A stretch of DNA of 35,111 nt from Nitrospirae bacterium CG1_02_44_142 (lineage in GTDB: Bacteria > Nitrospirota > Thermodesulfovibrionia > Thermodesulfovibrionales > UBA1546), in NCBI GenBank assembly GCA_001871685.1, contig MNVK01000010.1:1-35111 (forward strand), given 5' to 3'. A model generated the notes under the pieces. It did not search any database and was not told where the DNA came from. It worked only from the letters and a program-made list of their open reading frames with translations. Both the position numbers and the translations under genes were made by a program. Shown piece after piece: positions 15,205 through 22,834 of the stretch (its first letter is position 1; each line of letters opens with the position of its first letter).

Positions 15205-16626
15205 TTAATATTTCAGTTCAGCCTTTTTCTGGTTGGCAACAACAATAAGCGCAAAATTCTCAGCATCAAGATATTTTCCGGCGGCGCGCAGCACATCTTC
15301 TTTAGTTACCGCCTCTATGTAAGAAGGGTATTTTTCTGCGTAATCAAGCCCAAGATTATAAAACTCGGCCGTTGCGAGAAAGTCTGCAATCTTCCTGCTG
15401 GTGTCAAGCCTTCTTGGAAAGCTCCCTGTAAGGTAAGCCTTTGCTCCGGAAAGTTCCTCGCCAGAGACTTTCTCCTTTCTGATTTTTTCTATCTGTTTCA
15501 GTATCTCTTCTATCGCTGTATTTGCCGATTCATTTTTTGTCTGTACTTCAATCTGGAATAAACCCTTTTCCTTGTTTGGAGCGAAAAAACTGCTGACGTC
15601 ATAAGCAAGCCCCATCTCATCTCTTATTTTCTGCATAAGCCTGGATGCAAAGCCGCCGCTGCCGAGTATGTAGTTCATAACAGAAACAGCATAATAATCA
15701 GGGTTGTCCCTGCTTATACCGAGATGCCCGATGATTATGCTCGCCTGCGTAACGTCTCTGTCTATCTTTACGACCTTTTTTGTTTTCTCCTCGCTCATTG
15801 GATGGATTTTCCTCTCCGGCAGTTCAGCCATCTTCCATGAATCAAGATATTTTTTAATGAGAGAATTTAATTCGGCAGGCGTAAGGTCGCCGACAACTGA
15901 AAGTATTGCATTGTTGGGGATGAAATATTTTGAATGGAATCTCAAAAGGTCTTCCCGTGTTATTTCTGAAAGGGTTTCTGCGGAGCCTTCCACAAGCCTG
16001 CCGTAAGGATGTTCTCCGAAGGCCTCTTTTTTAAATGAACGCTCTGCAAGAAAAGACGGGTCTTCTTCCCTCTGCTTCAGAGAGCCTTTTATTAGCTCTC
16101 TTTTCCTTTCAAGTTCTTCCTGCGGGAATACAGGGTTCAGAATTATATCTGAGAAAATCTCAAAACCTTTTTCTATATCTTTTTTAAGCACGGAAAGCGT
16201 TACTGTTGTGTAATCGCTTCCTGCCGAGGCGCCGAGCCCTGCGCCTATAAATTCAATCTCCTCGCTTATCTCCGCTGATTTCCTATTTTTGGTCCCTTCA
16301 TCAAGAAGCTCTGCCGTAAGATTGGCAAGCCCGGCCTTTTCTTTTAGCTCGTCAAGCGGCCCGGCTTTTACGATAAGGGTAATCATGACAATAGGCAGAT
16401 TGTGTTTTTCAGCATGCAGAACCGTAAGCCCGTTAGGAAGCATCTTTTTGTTTGCATCAAGGGCATAAGCAGAAGTGAACAGTGAACAGTGAACAGTGAA
16501 CAGTAAGATGAGCCCAGCAGCCCAGTAGCGCAGCAGTCCGGTAGTTAAAGATTTCTGCACTAAAGACTGCTGCTCTCCGCCCGAGGCGGATGCTCTACTG
16601 CTCCGTTGCTCTCTTGACCCTTTCAC
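15205..16626 (-). CDS. M16-family peptidase-like protein, inactive subunit
   Basis: A 473-residue M16 protein without the zinc motif: where HxxEH should be it reads LANLTAELLDEG. It keeps the substrate-side block GSGGFASRLMQKIRDEMGLAYDVSSFF. It is therefore probably the non-catalytic partner of the HLLEH-containing gene just upstream, as in the paired subunits of this family. GTG start with GAGGAG 6 nt before it. The first 56 residues are unusual: a hydrophilic Ser/Arg/Gln stretch precedes the hydrophobic core, and the region is largely made of repeats (GC palindrome, CTGCTG-type motifs and four GTTCACT heptads encoding LFTVHCSLFT). Probably exported or periplasmic. Confidence 0.9.
   Translation of the reverse strand: MKGSREQRSSRASASGGEQQSLVQKSLTTGLLRYWAAGLILLFTVHCSLFTSAYALDANKKMLPNGLTVLHAEKHNLPIVMITLIVKAGPLDELKEKAGLANLTAELLDEGTKNRKSAEISEEIEFIGAGLGASAGSDYTTVTLSVLKKDIEKGFEIFSDIILNPVFPQEELERKRELIKGSLKQREEDPSFLAERSFKKEAFGEHPYGRLVEGSAETLSEITREDLLRFHSKYFIPNNAILSVVGDLTPAELNSLIKKYLDSWKMAELPERKIHPMSEEKTKKVVKIDRDVTQASIIIGHLGISRDNPDYYAVSVMNYILGSGGFASRLMQKIRDEMGLAYDVSSFFAPNKEKGLFQIEVQTKNESANTAIEEILKQIEKIRKEKVSGEELSGAKAYLTGSFPRRLDTSRKIADFLATAEFYNLGLDYAEKYPSYIEAVTKEDVLRAAGKYLDAENFALIVVANQKKAELKY
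16474..16501. repeat. Heptanucleotide repeat (4 copies) in the M16 signal peptide
   Basis: AGTGAAC four times, followed by a decaying copy (AGTAAGA). In the coding direction it encodes the LFTVHCSLFT part of the signal-peptide region. Confidence 0.92.
16576..16590. repeat. GC-rich 15-bp palindrome inside the M16 gene
   Basis: TCCGCCCGAGGCGGA; second copy of the palindrome in holB at 14319-14333. It is flanked here by inverted GAGCAGTAGAGC-like arms. Confidence 0.75.
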
Positions 16627-16636
16627 TTTTAACTCC

Positions 16637-17971
16637 TCACTTCTTAATTGGTATTAATATTCCCACTGTCCTGTTGTCTTCATGGAGGTATTTCTTTGCA
16701 GCCCTGCTTACATCCTCCGGCGTTATTTTCCTAATGTTTTCAAGATACTGCTCCTTCAGCTTCCAACTGCCGAGCATCTCAAACATCCCTGTTATCTCTG
16801 CCTGAAAATATATTGAGTCCTGGCCCATAACAAACGACGCCTCAATCTGGTTTTTTGCCTTCTGGACTTCGCGTTCTGTCGGCGGTTCCCTCTTTATCTT
16901 TTCTATCTCGGCATCCAGAGCGTTTTCAACATCCTTTATGTCTTTGCCGGGCGCTGCTGCTGCCGCAAACAAAAAGAGATAAGGGTCTTTATTAAGTCCG
17001 CTGTAGTCGGCAGAGGCGCTAATGGCGAGTTTCTTTTCATAGATTATGGACATGTAAAGCCTTGAACTTTTGCCGCCCGATAAAATCATTCCAAGAACCT
17101 CAAGGGCATAACTGTCAGGATGCGGGAAACTCGGGGTGTGATATACGGTAATTATATAAGGGAGTTCCGCCTCTCTCTTCAGGCTTATTCTCCGCTCGCC
17201 TTTCTGTTCGCTTTCTTTTGAAGTGACAACTACTCTGCCGGAAGCGGGAGCAATGTCTCCGAAAGACGCCTTTATCTTTTTAATAATTTCATCTGCCTGA
17301 ATATCCCCTGAAACAACAATCACTGCGTTGTCAGGTGAATAATATGCCTTGTAATGACCGAGAAGGCCGTTTCTTTCTATTGAAGAAATGTCGGACATCC
17401 AGCCTATCACAGGCCAGTGATATGAATGAGACTTGAATGCTGCAGCAACAACCTCTTCATATAATGAATTCTGCGGGTCATCGTCATACCGCATCCTCCG
17501 CTCTTCCATCACGACATCCCTTTCTGCAATAACCTCTTTTGGAGCAAGGATAAGGTTTTGCATCCTGTCCGCCTCAAGCTCTATTGATATGTCTATCCTG
17601 TCTGATACAAGCGTCTGATAGTACATCGTATAATCCTTGGTTGTGAAGGCGTTGTCAACTCCGCCGTTTTTCTTCACCATCTTTGAAAATGCCTTTGAGC
17701 CGTATTTTTGGGTGCCTTTGAACATCATATGCTCAAGCAGATGGCTTATGCCGCTTTTCCCCGCAGGCTCATCCCTTGAGCCGACCCGATACCATATCTG
17801 AAAAGTTGCCAGCGGAGACTTATGGTCTTCAATGACAAGAACCTTTAGCCCGTTGTCAAGTTTGTACTCCTTTACCCCGTTAGAAACGGTGTTTCTGACG
17901 GGGTTTACTTCCGCTTTGAGGGATAGGGGAAGAAGGAGAAAGATGAATATTAAAAGCGCCAGTTTTCTCAT
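16637..17971 (-). CDS. M16-family zinc peptidase, active subunit
   Basis: A 444-residue protein with signal peptide (MRKLALLIFIFLLLPLSLKA). The inverted zinc motif HLLEH (H77, E80, H81) is present, with the third ligand probably E157 (MEERR), 76 residues later as is normal in the family. This is a processing-peptidase-like periplasmic metalloprotease, paired with the inactive subunit 10 nt downstream. Residues 22-33 (VNPVRNTVSNGV) come from a 29-bp palindrome inserted right after the signal peptide. There is no Shine-Dalgarno; TGC-TATCAT, an extended -10, ends 7 nt before the ATG, so the mRNA is probably leaderless. Confidence 0.94.
   Translation of the reverse strand: MRKLALLIFIFLLLPLSLKAEVNPVRNTVSNGVKEYKLDNGLKVLVIEDHKSPLATFQIWYRVGSRDEPAGKSGISHLLEHMMFKGTQKYGSKAFSKMVKKNGGVDNAFTTKDYTMYYQTLVSDRIDISIELEADRMQNLILAPKEVIAERDVVMEERRMRYDDDPQNSLYEEVVAAAFKSHSYHWPVIGWMSDISSIERNGLLGHYKAYYSPDNAVIVVSGDIQADEIIKKIKASFGDIAPASGRVVVTSKESEQKGERRISLKREAELPYIITVYHTPSFPHPDSYALEVLGMILSGGKSSRLYMSIIYEKKLAISASADYSGLNKDPYLFLFAAAAAPGKDIKDVENALDAEIEKIKREPPTEREVQKAKNQIEASFVMGQDSIYFQAEITGMFEMLGSWKLKEQYLENIRKITPEDVSRAAKKYLHEDNRTVGILIPIKK
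17875..17903. repeat. 29-bp palindrome inserted in the M16 peptidase gene
   Basis: Arm CCCCGTTAGAAAC (17875-17887), loop GGT, arm GTTTCTGACGGGG (17891-17903), 12 of 13 pairs. It encodes NPVRNTVSNGV in frame. A one-arm relic, TTTCTAACGGGGTT, lies at 26505-26518. Confidence 0.88.
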
Positions 17972-17978
17972 GATTTTA

Positions 17979-17987
17979 ATGATAGCA
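17979..17987 (-). promoter_or_regulatory. Extended -10 promoter of the M16 pair
   Basis: On the minus strand TGCTATCAT (TGn plus -10) ends 7 nt before the ATG at 17971. It would start the M16-holB-ricT-metG-mtaD transcript at the start codon. Confidence 0.5.
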
Positions 17988-18027
17988 TAACATGGAGAAA
18001 TGGTTGTATAGCGCTAAGCGATATGAT

Positions 18028-18219
18028 TTAACGATGTCTTGTCTCATCAGCAGTCATGTCGAACTCAAGCTTGCCTCTCTTGGATTTTATCTTTTCTATT
18101 TTCTTTTTCATCAAATATTCATTAATCGCAATCTTCACAGCCGCCGCCTTGCTTTTGCTCTTTGTTTCCCTCATGAGCAGACTCATCTTATCCTGTTCGA
18201 TTGTCACGGTTGCACGCAT
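18028..18219 (-). CDS. Orphan VapB-type antitoxin
   Basis: A 63-residue protein from the ATG at 18219, chosen because AAGGAGG sits 4 nt before it; a longer in-frame start at 18264 lies upstream of the promoter. It opens with MRATVTIEQDKMSLLM, continues with the helix AAAVKIAINEYL, and ends with KRGKLEFDMTADETRHR. This matches the VapB_antitoxin layout (RHH, then a G-x-hydrophobic toxin-binding tail). The PIN-domain VapC toxin that should follow is missing: the next 56 nt lead straight into the M16 promoter. It may be a relic or act in trans. Its own promoter and operator are intact. Confidence 0.7.
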   Translation of the reverse strand: MRATVTIEQDKMSLLMRETKSKSKAAAVKIAINEYLMKKKIEKIKSKRGKLEFDMTADETRHR

Positions 18220-18228
18220 GTTGCCTCC

Positions 18229-18242
18229 TTGTGTATACACAA
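18229..18242. promoter_or_regulatory. Perfect palindromic operator of the VapB gene
   Basis: TTGTGTATACACAA is a perfect 14-bp palindrome between the -10 (TATATT at 18242-18247, minus strand) and the Shine-Dalgarno. A -35-like TTGTAT lies at 18264-18269 with a 16-bp spacer. This is the position expected for an autorepressed antitoxin operator. Confidence 0.65.
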
Positions 18243-18331
18243 ATATACCATAATTTATTTGCAATACAAGATTCTGTGCCGAATACGGGATGTTTTAATC
18301 AAGCTCTTTTCTCATAGAAAGATGATTCTCA

Positions 18332-18361
18332 TTGACTAATATTGTCCAATGTTGTACATTG
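18332..18361 (+). promoter_or_regulatory. Promoter and possible operator of the HTH-methyltransferase
   Basis: TTGACT (18332-18337), 17 bp, then TACATT (18355-18360). CAATGT-TGT-ACATTG (18347-18361) is an inverted repeat over the -10 and could be bound by the methyltransferase's own helix-turn-helix. Functional assignment is inference. Confidence 0.4.
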
Positions 18362-18377
18362 ATAATGTGGCGGTTCT

Positions 18378-19988
18378 ATGAAAACTGATTCATTGACATC
18401 AATGCTAAATACTAAACAAGCGGCAAGGCATCTCGGTGTCAGCCCTAAAACAATTTACAGAATGGAAGAAAAAGGGCTGATTCAATCTATCAGAACACCG
18501 GGCGGCCAGCGAAGGTTTAATAAAAACACGCTCGACAAATATTTACAAGAAAGCAAATCCTTCAGTGCGCCCCAAAATCCAAGCAGATATAAAACAAACA
18601 CATTTCACAAGCCTTCCTTTGTAAAAGAACAATCCGCTAAGTATTCCCTCTTTTCATTGCCTGAAATTGAACCGTCGGCAAACATCTCAAAACTACAGCA
18701 GCAAATTGCTGTCAGGAATTTTAGAAGCCACAAGCAACATTATGATTCTGCATTAGATTTATTTAAATGGATTGATGAATGGGATTTTAAAACCTACAAA
18801 ACCAAAACATACACTCACGGGTTCCATACCTATCCGGCAATGTTTATTCCCCAAGTTGCGCGTAAATTAATACAGGTCTTTTCGCATGAAGGCGAGACAG
18901 TCTGCGATATCTTTTGCGGATCTGGAACTACACTTGTTGAAAGCAGTCTTTTAAATAGAAATTCCATCGGAATAGAACTCAATCCACTTGCAGTTTTAAT
19001 TGCCAAAGTTAAAACAACCCCGATAGATCCGAAAACTTTGACCAACAGTTTACAGGCGATCGTAACCGATTACAAAAACGTAAAGAATATTTCTCATCCG
19101 AAATTTACCAATGTTGATTTCTGGTTTTCCGAAACAGTCATCAAAGACCTTGCCAGACTAAAACAGGCAATACAAAACATATCAGAAGAGAACATCAGGA
19201 ATTTCTTCTCGGTTTGTTTCAGTGAAGTTGTAAGAATTGTTTCGTTTACCCGCCATAAGGAGTTTAAACTGTTCAGGGACAAAAGTAAATTAGAGAAATC
19301 CTTCCATCCCAATGTAATAAATGAATTTATGAAAATGTGTGAAAATAATATCCTCGGCATGAAAGAATATGTTTATGATGTAACCCCAAATGCCAACGCA
19401 AAAATAATTCTCGGAGATTCAACAAAGGATAATGGAACACCTGCAAGCTCTGTAGACTTCATTATAACTTCACCTCCATACGGGGACAGCAGGACTACGG
19501 TAGCGTATGGACAATTTTCAAGACTGCCGGCTCAATGGTTGGAATTATTGCCGCCCCACATAAAAGATATAGACAAAGAACTTCTCGGAGGCAAGAACAA
19601 TATAAATTTGAAAGACCCGATCCTTGATTTATCCGAGACTCTGAAATTAGCCATAAAGGTTGTCTCTGATAGAGACAAGGAACGGGCAAAAGACGTTTTA
19701 AGTTTCTATATTGACTTATTCAAAGCTCTCCAGCAGGCATATAAAATTTTAAAGCCTAAAAAATATTTTTGCCTAATTGTCGGCAATAGAACCGTGAAAG
19801 AATTGGTTCTGAAAACTGATGAGATAATTTGTGAGTTAGCGGAAAAGATTGATTTTGTTTCTCAAGGAATACTCTACAGAAACATTCCTAATAAAAGAAT
19901 GCCGCTCAGAAATAGCCCGACTAATGAACCGGGCAAGACAGGGCTTACAATGCAAAAGGAGAGTATTGTTTTATTAAAAAAGCTGTAA
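18378..19988 (+). CDS. DNA methyltransferase with N-terminal MerR-like HTH
   Basis: A 536-residue fusion. Residues 9-57 (MLNTKQAARHLGVSPKTIYR...TPGGQRRFNKNTLDKYL) form a MerR/excisionase-type helix-turn-helix. A linker follows, then the methyltransferase: HGFHTYPAMFIP, DIFCGSGTT (177-185), GIELNPLAVLIAKVKTT, and the catalytic block TSPPYGDSRTTVAYGQFS (SPPY 365-368). The convergent neighbour is an MvaI/BcnI-type endonuclease, whose known partners are N4-cytosine methyltransferases, so N4-cytosine is the best guess. The HTH probably lets the enzyme control transcription of the system, as N-terminal HTHs do in some cytosine-C5 methyltransferases. Related to the methyltransferase at 163-1491. Confidence 0.88.
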   Translation: MKTDSLTSMLNTKQAARHLGVSPKTIYRMEEKGLIQSIRTPGGQRRFNKNTLDKYLQESKSFSAPQNPSRYKTNTFHKPSFVKEQSAKYSLFSLPEIEPSANISKLQQQIAVRNFRSHKQHYDSALDLFKWIDEWDFKTYKTKTYTHGFHTYPAMFIPQVARKLIQVFSHEGETVCDIFCGSGTTLVESSLLNRNSIGIELNPLAVLIAKVKTTPIDPKTLTNSLQAIVTDYKNVKNISHPKFTNVDFWFSETVIKDLARLKQAIQNISEENIRNFFSVCFSEVVRIVSFTRHKEFKLFRDKSKLEKSFHPNVINEFMKMCENNILGMKEYVYDVTPNANAKIILGDSTKDNGTPASSVDFIITSPPYGDSRTTVAYGQFSRLPAQWLELLPPHIKDIDKELLGGKNNINLKDPILDLSETLKLAIKVVSDRDKERAKDVLSFYIDLFKALQQAYKILKPKKYFCLIVGNRTVKELVLKTDEIICELAEKIDFVSQGILYRNIPNKRMPLRNSPTNEPGKTGLTMQKESIVLLKKL

Positions 19989-20007
19989 TATCTGTTTCAT
20001 TCAATAT

Positions 20008-20715
20008 CTACAAAATCTTCTCATAATTGTCATACAACAACAAAAAATCTCCCTTCTTCATTCTGAAGCCGGTGCCATGATCATGATATTTGCCTTTATT
20101 TTTCCCACTTCGATAAACGCCAATTCGGATGTCTATCTTTAAATAATCATCAGCTATGGCAGAATGAAACTTATCGTAGTTCAGACCTTCCAGTAAATAC
20201 GCTTCTACATAATGAAACTGCTCATTCCCAGATTTTGTGTCTCCTTTTGCCTCGGCTAAGACCAAAAGTATTTTGTTTGACTTGGAAACCAAGACATCTT
20301 CAAATATTTCTTCATCCCAATAAGCTTCTATGTTTTGAGTATTTTCCAAAAACAGTTTTCCTTCTTTGTATTTAATCCTGAATCCCTGAGGATTAGTTCT
20401 TGAGCCATAGACTGTGGAATGGAGGTTCCAGTAACCTTCAGCATCTGAATATTTATATTGTTCAAACAACCGTCTGTTAATCCCTCTCGGTTTAGGAGAT
20501 TTTGTTGCCAATGTTAGCATGCTGTTTGAATCATTTCTTTTTGCTTTAATCTCGATTTCTCCGACATCCGGCAAACGAATATTGTTCTCTTTAATACCCA
20601 ATAGATCTTCTAAGGTCTTCCCAATGCCTGTATTATGTGCTCTGTGTGTTTTAACGAAACCCATCGCCTTGATTTTTTCGAGCTTGGCTTTTAAATCCTG
20701 AATTATCAGTGACAT
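20008..20715 (-). CDS. MvaI/BcnI-family Type II restriction endonuclease
   Basis: A 235-residue protein. NTGIGKTLEDLLGIKENN (28-45) followed by DVGEIEIKAKR (50-60) gives the family's PD-(D/E)xK-type site, with E36, D50, E55 and K57 as the likely catalytic set. MvaI cuts CC/WGG and BcnI CC/SGG as monomers that nick each strand in turn; a related 5-6 bp GC-type site is plausible here but not shown. Its ATG is 1 nt after the stop of the XRE controller gene. It converges on the methyltransferase, with stops 20 nt apart. AT-rich, consistent with transfer. Confidence 0.87.
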   Translation of the reverse strand: MSLIIQDLKAKLEKIKAMGFVKTHRAHNTGIGKTLEDLLGIKENNIRLPDVGEIEIKAKRNDSNSMLTLATKSPKPRGINRRLFEQYKYSDAEGYWNLHSTVYGSRTNPQGFRIKYKEGKLFLENTQNIEAYWDEEIFEDVLVSKSNKILLVLAEAKGDTKSGNEQFHYVEAYLLEGLNYDKFHSAIADDYLKIDIRIGVYRSGKNKGKYHDHGTGFRMKKGDFLLLYDNYEKIL

Positions 20716-20716
20716 A

Positions 20717-20938
20717 TTATTTTGTGAAGAATGGAAGGGGTTTCTTATAGAGCTTTGCGAGCCTATTCAATTCTACGATGTCTAATCTCCGCTCCCCTGA
20801 CTCGCATTTCGAGATGTATGACTGCGGTTTGCCGAGCTTCTCGGCAACATCCTTTTGCGTTAGCCCTGCTTCAACACGAGCCGTTTTAAGCTGCCCTAAA
20901 ACGTATTCATATTCTTTCGAATAAATGCTCTTGCCCAT
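20717..20938 (-). CDS. XRE-family controller protein of the R-M system
   Basis: A 73-residue single-domain helix-turn-helix protein. The core LKTARVEAGLTQKDVAEKLG, then KPQSYISKCESGERRLDIVELNRLAKLY, is the Cro/C1-type fold found in R-M controller (C) proteins. It precedes the endonuclease gene in the same transcript, the standard C-R order that delays nuclease expression until methylation is done. The start codon is only 1 nt from a perfect palindrome, with no Shine-Dalgarno, so the message is probably leaderless like several known C genes. The plain XRE fold alone does not prove controller function; the context does most of the work. Confidence 0.82.
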   Translation of the reverse strand: MGKSIYSKEYEYVLGQLKTARVEAGLTQKDVAEKLGKPQSYISKCESGERRLDIVELNRLAKLYKKPLPFFTK

Positions 20939-20939
20939 A

Positions 20940-20987
20940 TTTTAGGATATAATATATCCTAAAATAGAATATCCCAAATCAGGATAT
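20940..20987 (-). promoter_or_regulatory. C-box-like operators and promoter of the controller-endonuclease operon
   Basis: A perfect palindrome, TTTTAGGATAT-AAT-ATATCCTAAAA (20940-20964), covers the -10 (TATTAT, 20949-20954, minus strand). A second pair of half-sites, ATATCC (20969-20974) and GGATAT (20982-20987), overlaps the -35 (TTGGGA, 20972-20977). -35 and -10 are 17 bp apart. Two adjacent sites with different spacing suit an activator/repressor switch. Confidence 0.7.
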
Positions 20988-21061
20988 GGAATTTAAGGTA
21001 TATTTAGCCATAATAATGACATGCAAGGGTGATGATACCCTTTTGGTAAATCATTTTGCCA

Positions 21062-22783
21062 TTATTCTCTCTTTTTCTTGAGAACTTTCATAAGGCTATT
21101 ATAACCCAGCGTATTCAGCACGTCATTTTTCTCAAGCCATCCCCTCTTTGCTATTGATATGCCGTAAAACATGTAGTCAAACTGGCTTATAAGATGTGTG
21201 TCTGTGCTTATGACAAACTTAATCCCGAGTTCCTTCGCCGTTTTTGCATAGATGTCATTGAGGTCAAGCCTCAGCGGGTATGCATTTATCTCAAGAGCGG
21301 TTCCGGTCTCTTTTGCAATTTTAAGAATATAGTCCATATCTGCTTCGTAGGGGTCTCTCTCTCCAATAAGCCTTCCTGTCGGATGCGCAATCACAGACAC
21401 ATAGGGGTTCTTCATTGCCGAGACAAGCCTTTTTGTGAGCTGCTCCTTGCTCTGTCTGAATCCCGAATGTATGGATGCAACGACAATATCCATCTTTGCA
21501 AGGACTTCATCAGAAAAATCCATCCTGCCGTCGCTTCTTATATCAACCTCAATCCCCATCAGGAGTTTAAAACCGCGGAGTTTTTTATTTAAAGCGTCTA
21601 TTGCTTTTTTCTCTTCCATCAGCCTTTCCTCATTCAGCCCCCTTGCAATGCCGAGCCCTTTTGAATGGTCTGTAATTGCTATATACTCATAGCCCCTTTC
21701 TTCTGCCGCGCTGACAAGTTCTTCAACAGTATGGCTGCCGTCACTCTGATTGGTATGGACATGAAGGTCTCCTCTTATGTCTTTAAGTTCAATTAGTTTC
21801 GGGAGGGCCTTGTTCAGGGCAGCCTCAAGCTCTCCCCTGTCTTCCCTCAGTTCAGGCGGGACGTATTGAAGCCCGAGTATATTGTAAATGTCTTCCTCGT
21901 TTTTGCCTCCGAGTTTTTTATTGTCCTTTTCCCTGAATATGCCGTATTCATTTATCTTAAGCCCTTTCTTTACAGCCATCTCCCTTAAACGTATATTGTG
22001 CTCTTTGCTGCCTGTAAAATAGGCGAGCGCTGCTCCGAAAGATTCTTCTTCAACTACCCGCAGGTCAACCTGAATGTCCTCTGCTGTTATAATGCTTGAC
22101 TTTGTAGCGCCCTGCATCAGTACTTCTTTTACATCAGGAAGATGAACAAATGTTTTCATGACGTCATGCGCATTGAATGAGGTTATTAGAATATCAATGT
22201 CCCGTACAGTGTCTTTCATCCTCCGCAGGCTTCCCGCAAGGCTTATTTTTTTAACAGGCGCGTTTTTTTTAAGGTATTCCACAATATCAGAGGCAAGCGG
22301 CAATACCCTGCCCAAGGGCTGCCTTTCTTTGCCCCTTTTTAGCATCTCAATCCCTCTGATTATATTTTCCTCTGTCTTTTCCTTTATCCCCGGAAGCCCG
22401 GCAAGTTTATGCTCTCCTGCGAGCTTCTCAAGCTCGTCAATGTTTTTTATTTTTAGTTTTTCGTGAAGGAGTTTTGCTGTTTTTGGGCCAAGGCTTGGAA
22501 CGGAAAGGAGTTCAGCAAGGCCTTCGGGAACCTCTTTTTTCAGTTCTTCATAACTTGCGACTTTTCCCGTCTTTAGATATTCCTCAATCTTGTCAGCGAG
22601 GTCTTTCCCTATGCCCGGTATTTCAAGAAGTTCTTCTCTGGTCAAGTCTGCGATGTTTTTTGCATGTCCCTCAATGTTCTGCGCAGCTCTTCGGTATGCC
22701 CTGATGCGAAACGGGTTTTCGCCTTTTATCTCAAGCAAGTCGGCAATCTCATTGAAGATAGCGGCTATTTCCTGATTCTTCAT
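21062..22783 (-). CDS. polX: DNA polymerase/3'-5' exonuclease PolX
   Basis: A 573-residue family X polymerase fused to a PHP exonuclease. Features in order: N-terminal helix-hairpin-helix repeats (LLEIPGIGKDLADKI, LLSVPSLGPKTAKLL, LAGLPGIKEKTEENI), nucleotidyltransferase core (GSLRRMKDTVRDIDILI, then VDLRVV) and PHP domain (DLHVHTNQSDGSHT, AITDHS, IVASIHSG, IAHPTGR, ISTDTH). It fills gaps in base-excision repair and has Mn-dependent 3'-5' exonuclease activity. Length is typical. TGC-TATACT, an extended -10, ends 6 nt before the ATG with no Shine-Dalgarno, so the mRNA is probably leaderless. Confidence 0.96.
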   Translation of the reverse strand: MKNQEIAAIFNEIADLLEIKGENPFRIRAYRRAAQNIEGHAKNIADLTREELLEIPGIGKDLADKIEEYLKTGKVASYEELKKEVPEGLAELLSVPSLGPKTAKLLHEKLKIKNIDELEKLAGEHKLAGLPGIKEKTEENIIRGIEMLKRGKERQPLGRVLPLASDIVEYLKKNAPVKKISLAGSLRRMKDTVRDIDILITSFNAHDVMKTFVHLPDVKEVLMQGATKSSIITAEDIQVDLRVVEEESFGAALAYFTGSKEHNIRLREMAVKKGLKINEYGIFREKDNKKLGGKNEEDIYNILGLQYVPPELREDRGELEAALNKALPKLIELKDIRGDLHVHTNQSDGSHTVEELVSAAEERGYEYIAITDHSKGLGIARGLNEERLMEEKKAIDALNKKLRGFKLLMGIEVDIRSDGRMDFSDEVLAKMDIVVASIHSGFRQSKEQLTKRLVSAMKNPYVSVIAHPTGRLIGERDPYEADMDYILKIAKETGTALEINAYPLRLDLNDIYAKTAKELGIKFVISTDTHLISQFDYMFYGISIAKRGWLEKNDVLNTLGYNSLMKVLKKKRE

Positions 22784-22789
22784 GAGTAA

Positions 22790-22798
22790 AGTATAGCA
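22790..22798 (-). promoter_or_regulatory. Extended -10 promoter of polX
   Basis: On the minus strand TGCTATACT ends 6 nt before the polX ATG. It has the same form as the M16 promoter at 17979-17987. Confidence 0.55.
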
Positions 22799-22834
22799 GA
22801 AGAAAACCTCTAAGATTATGCTGTGTATAAGTTA

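Noticed and set aside
21026..21050. Hairpin AAGGGT/ACCCTT as a polX terminator
   Set aside because: Only 6 bp, and no T tract follows on the minus strand.
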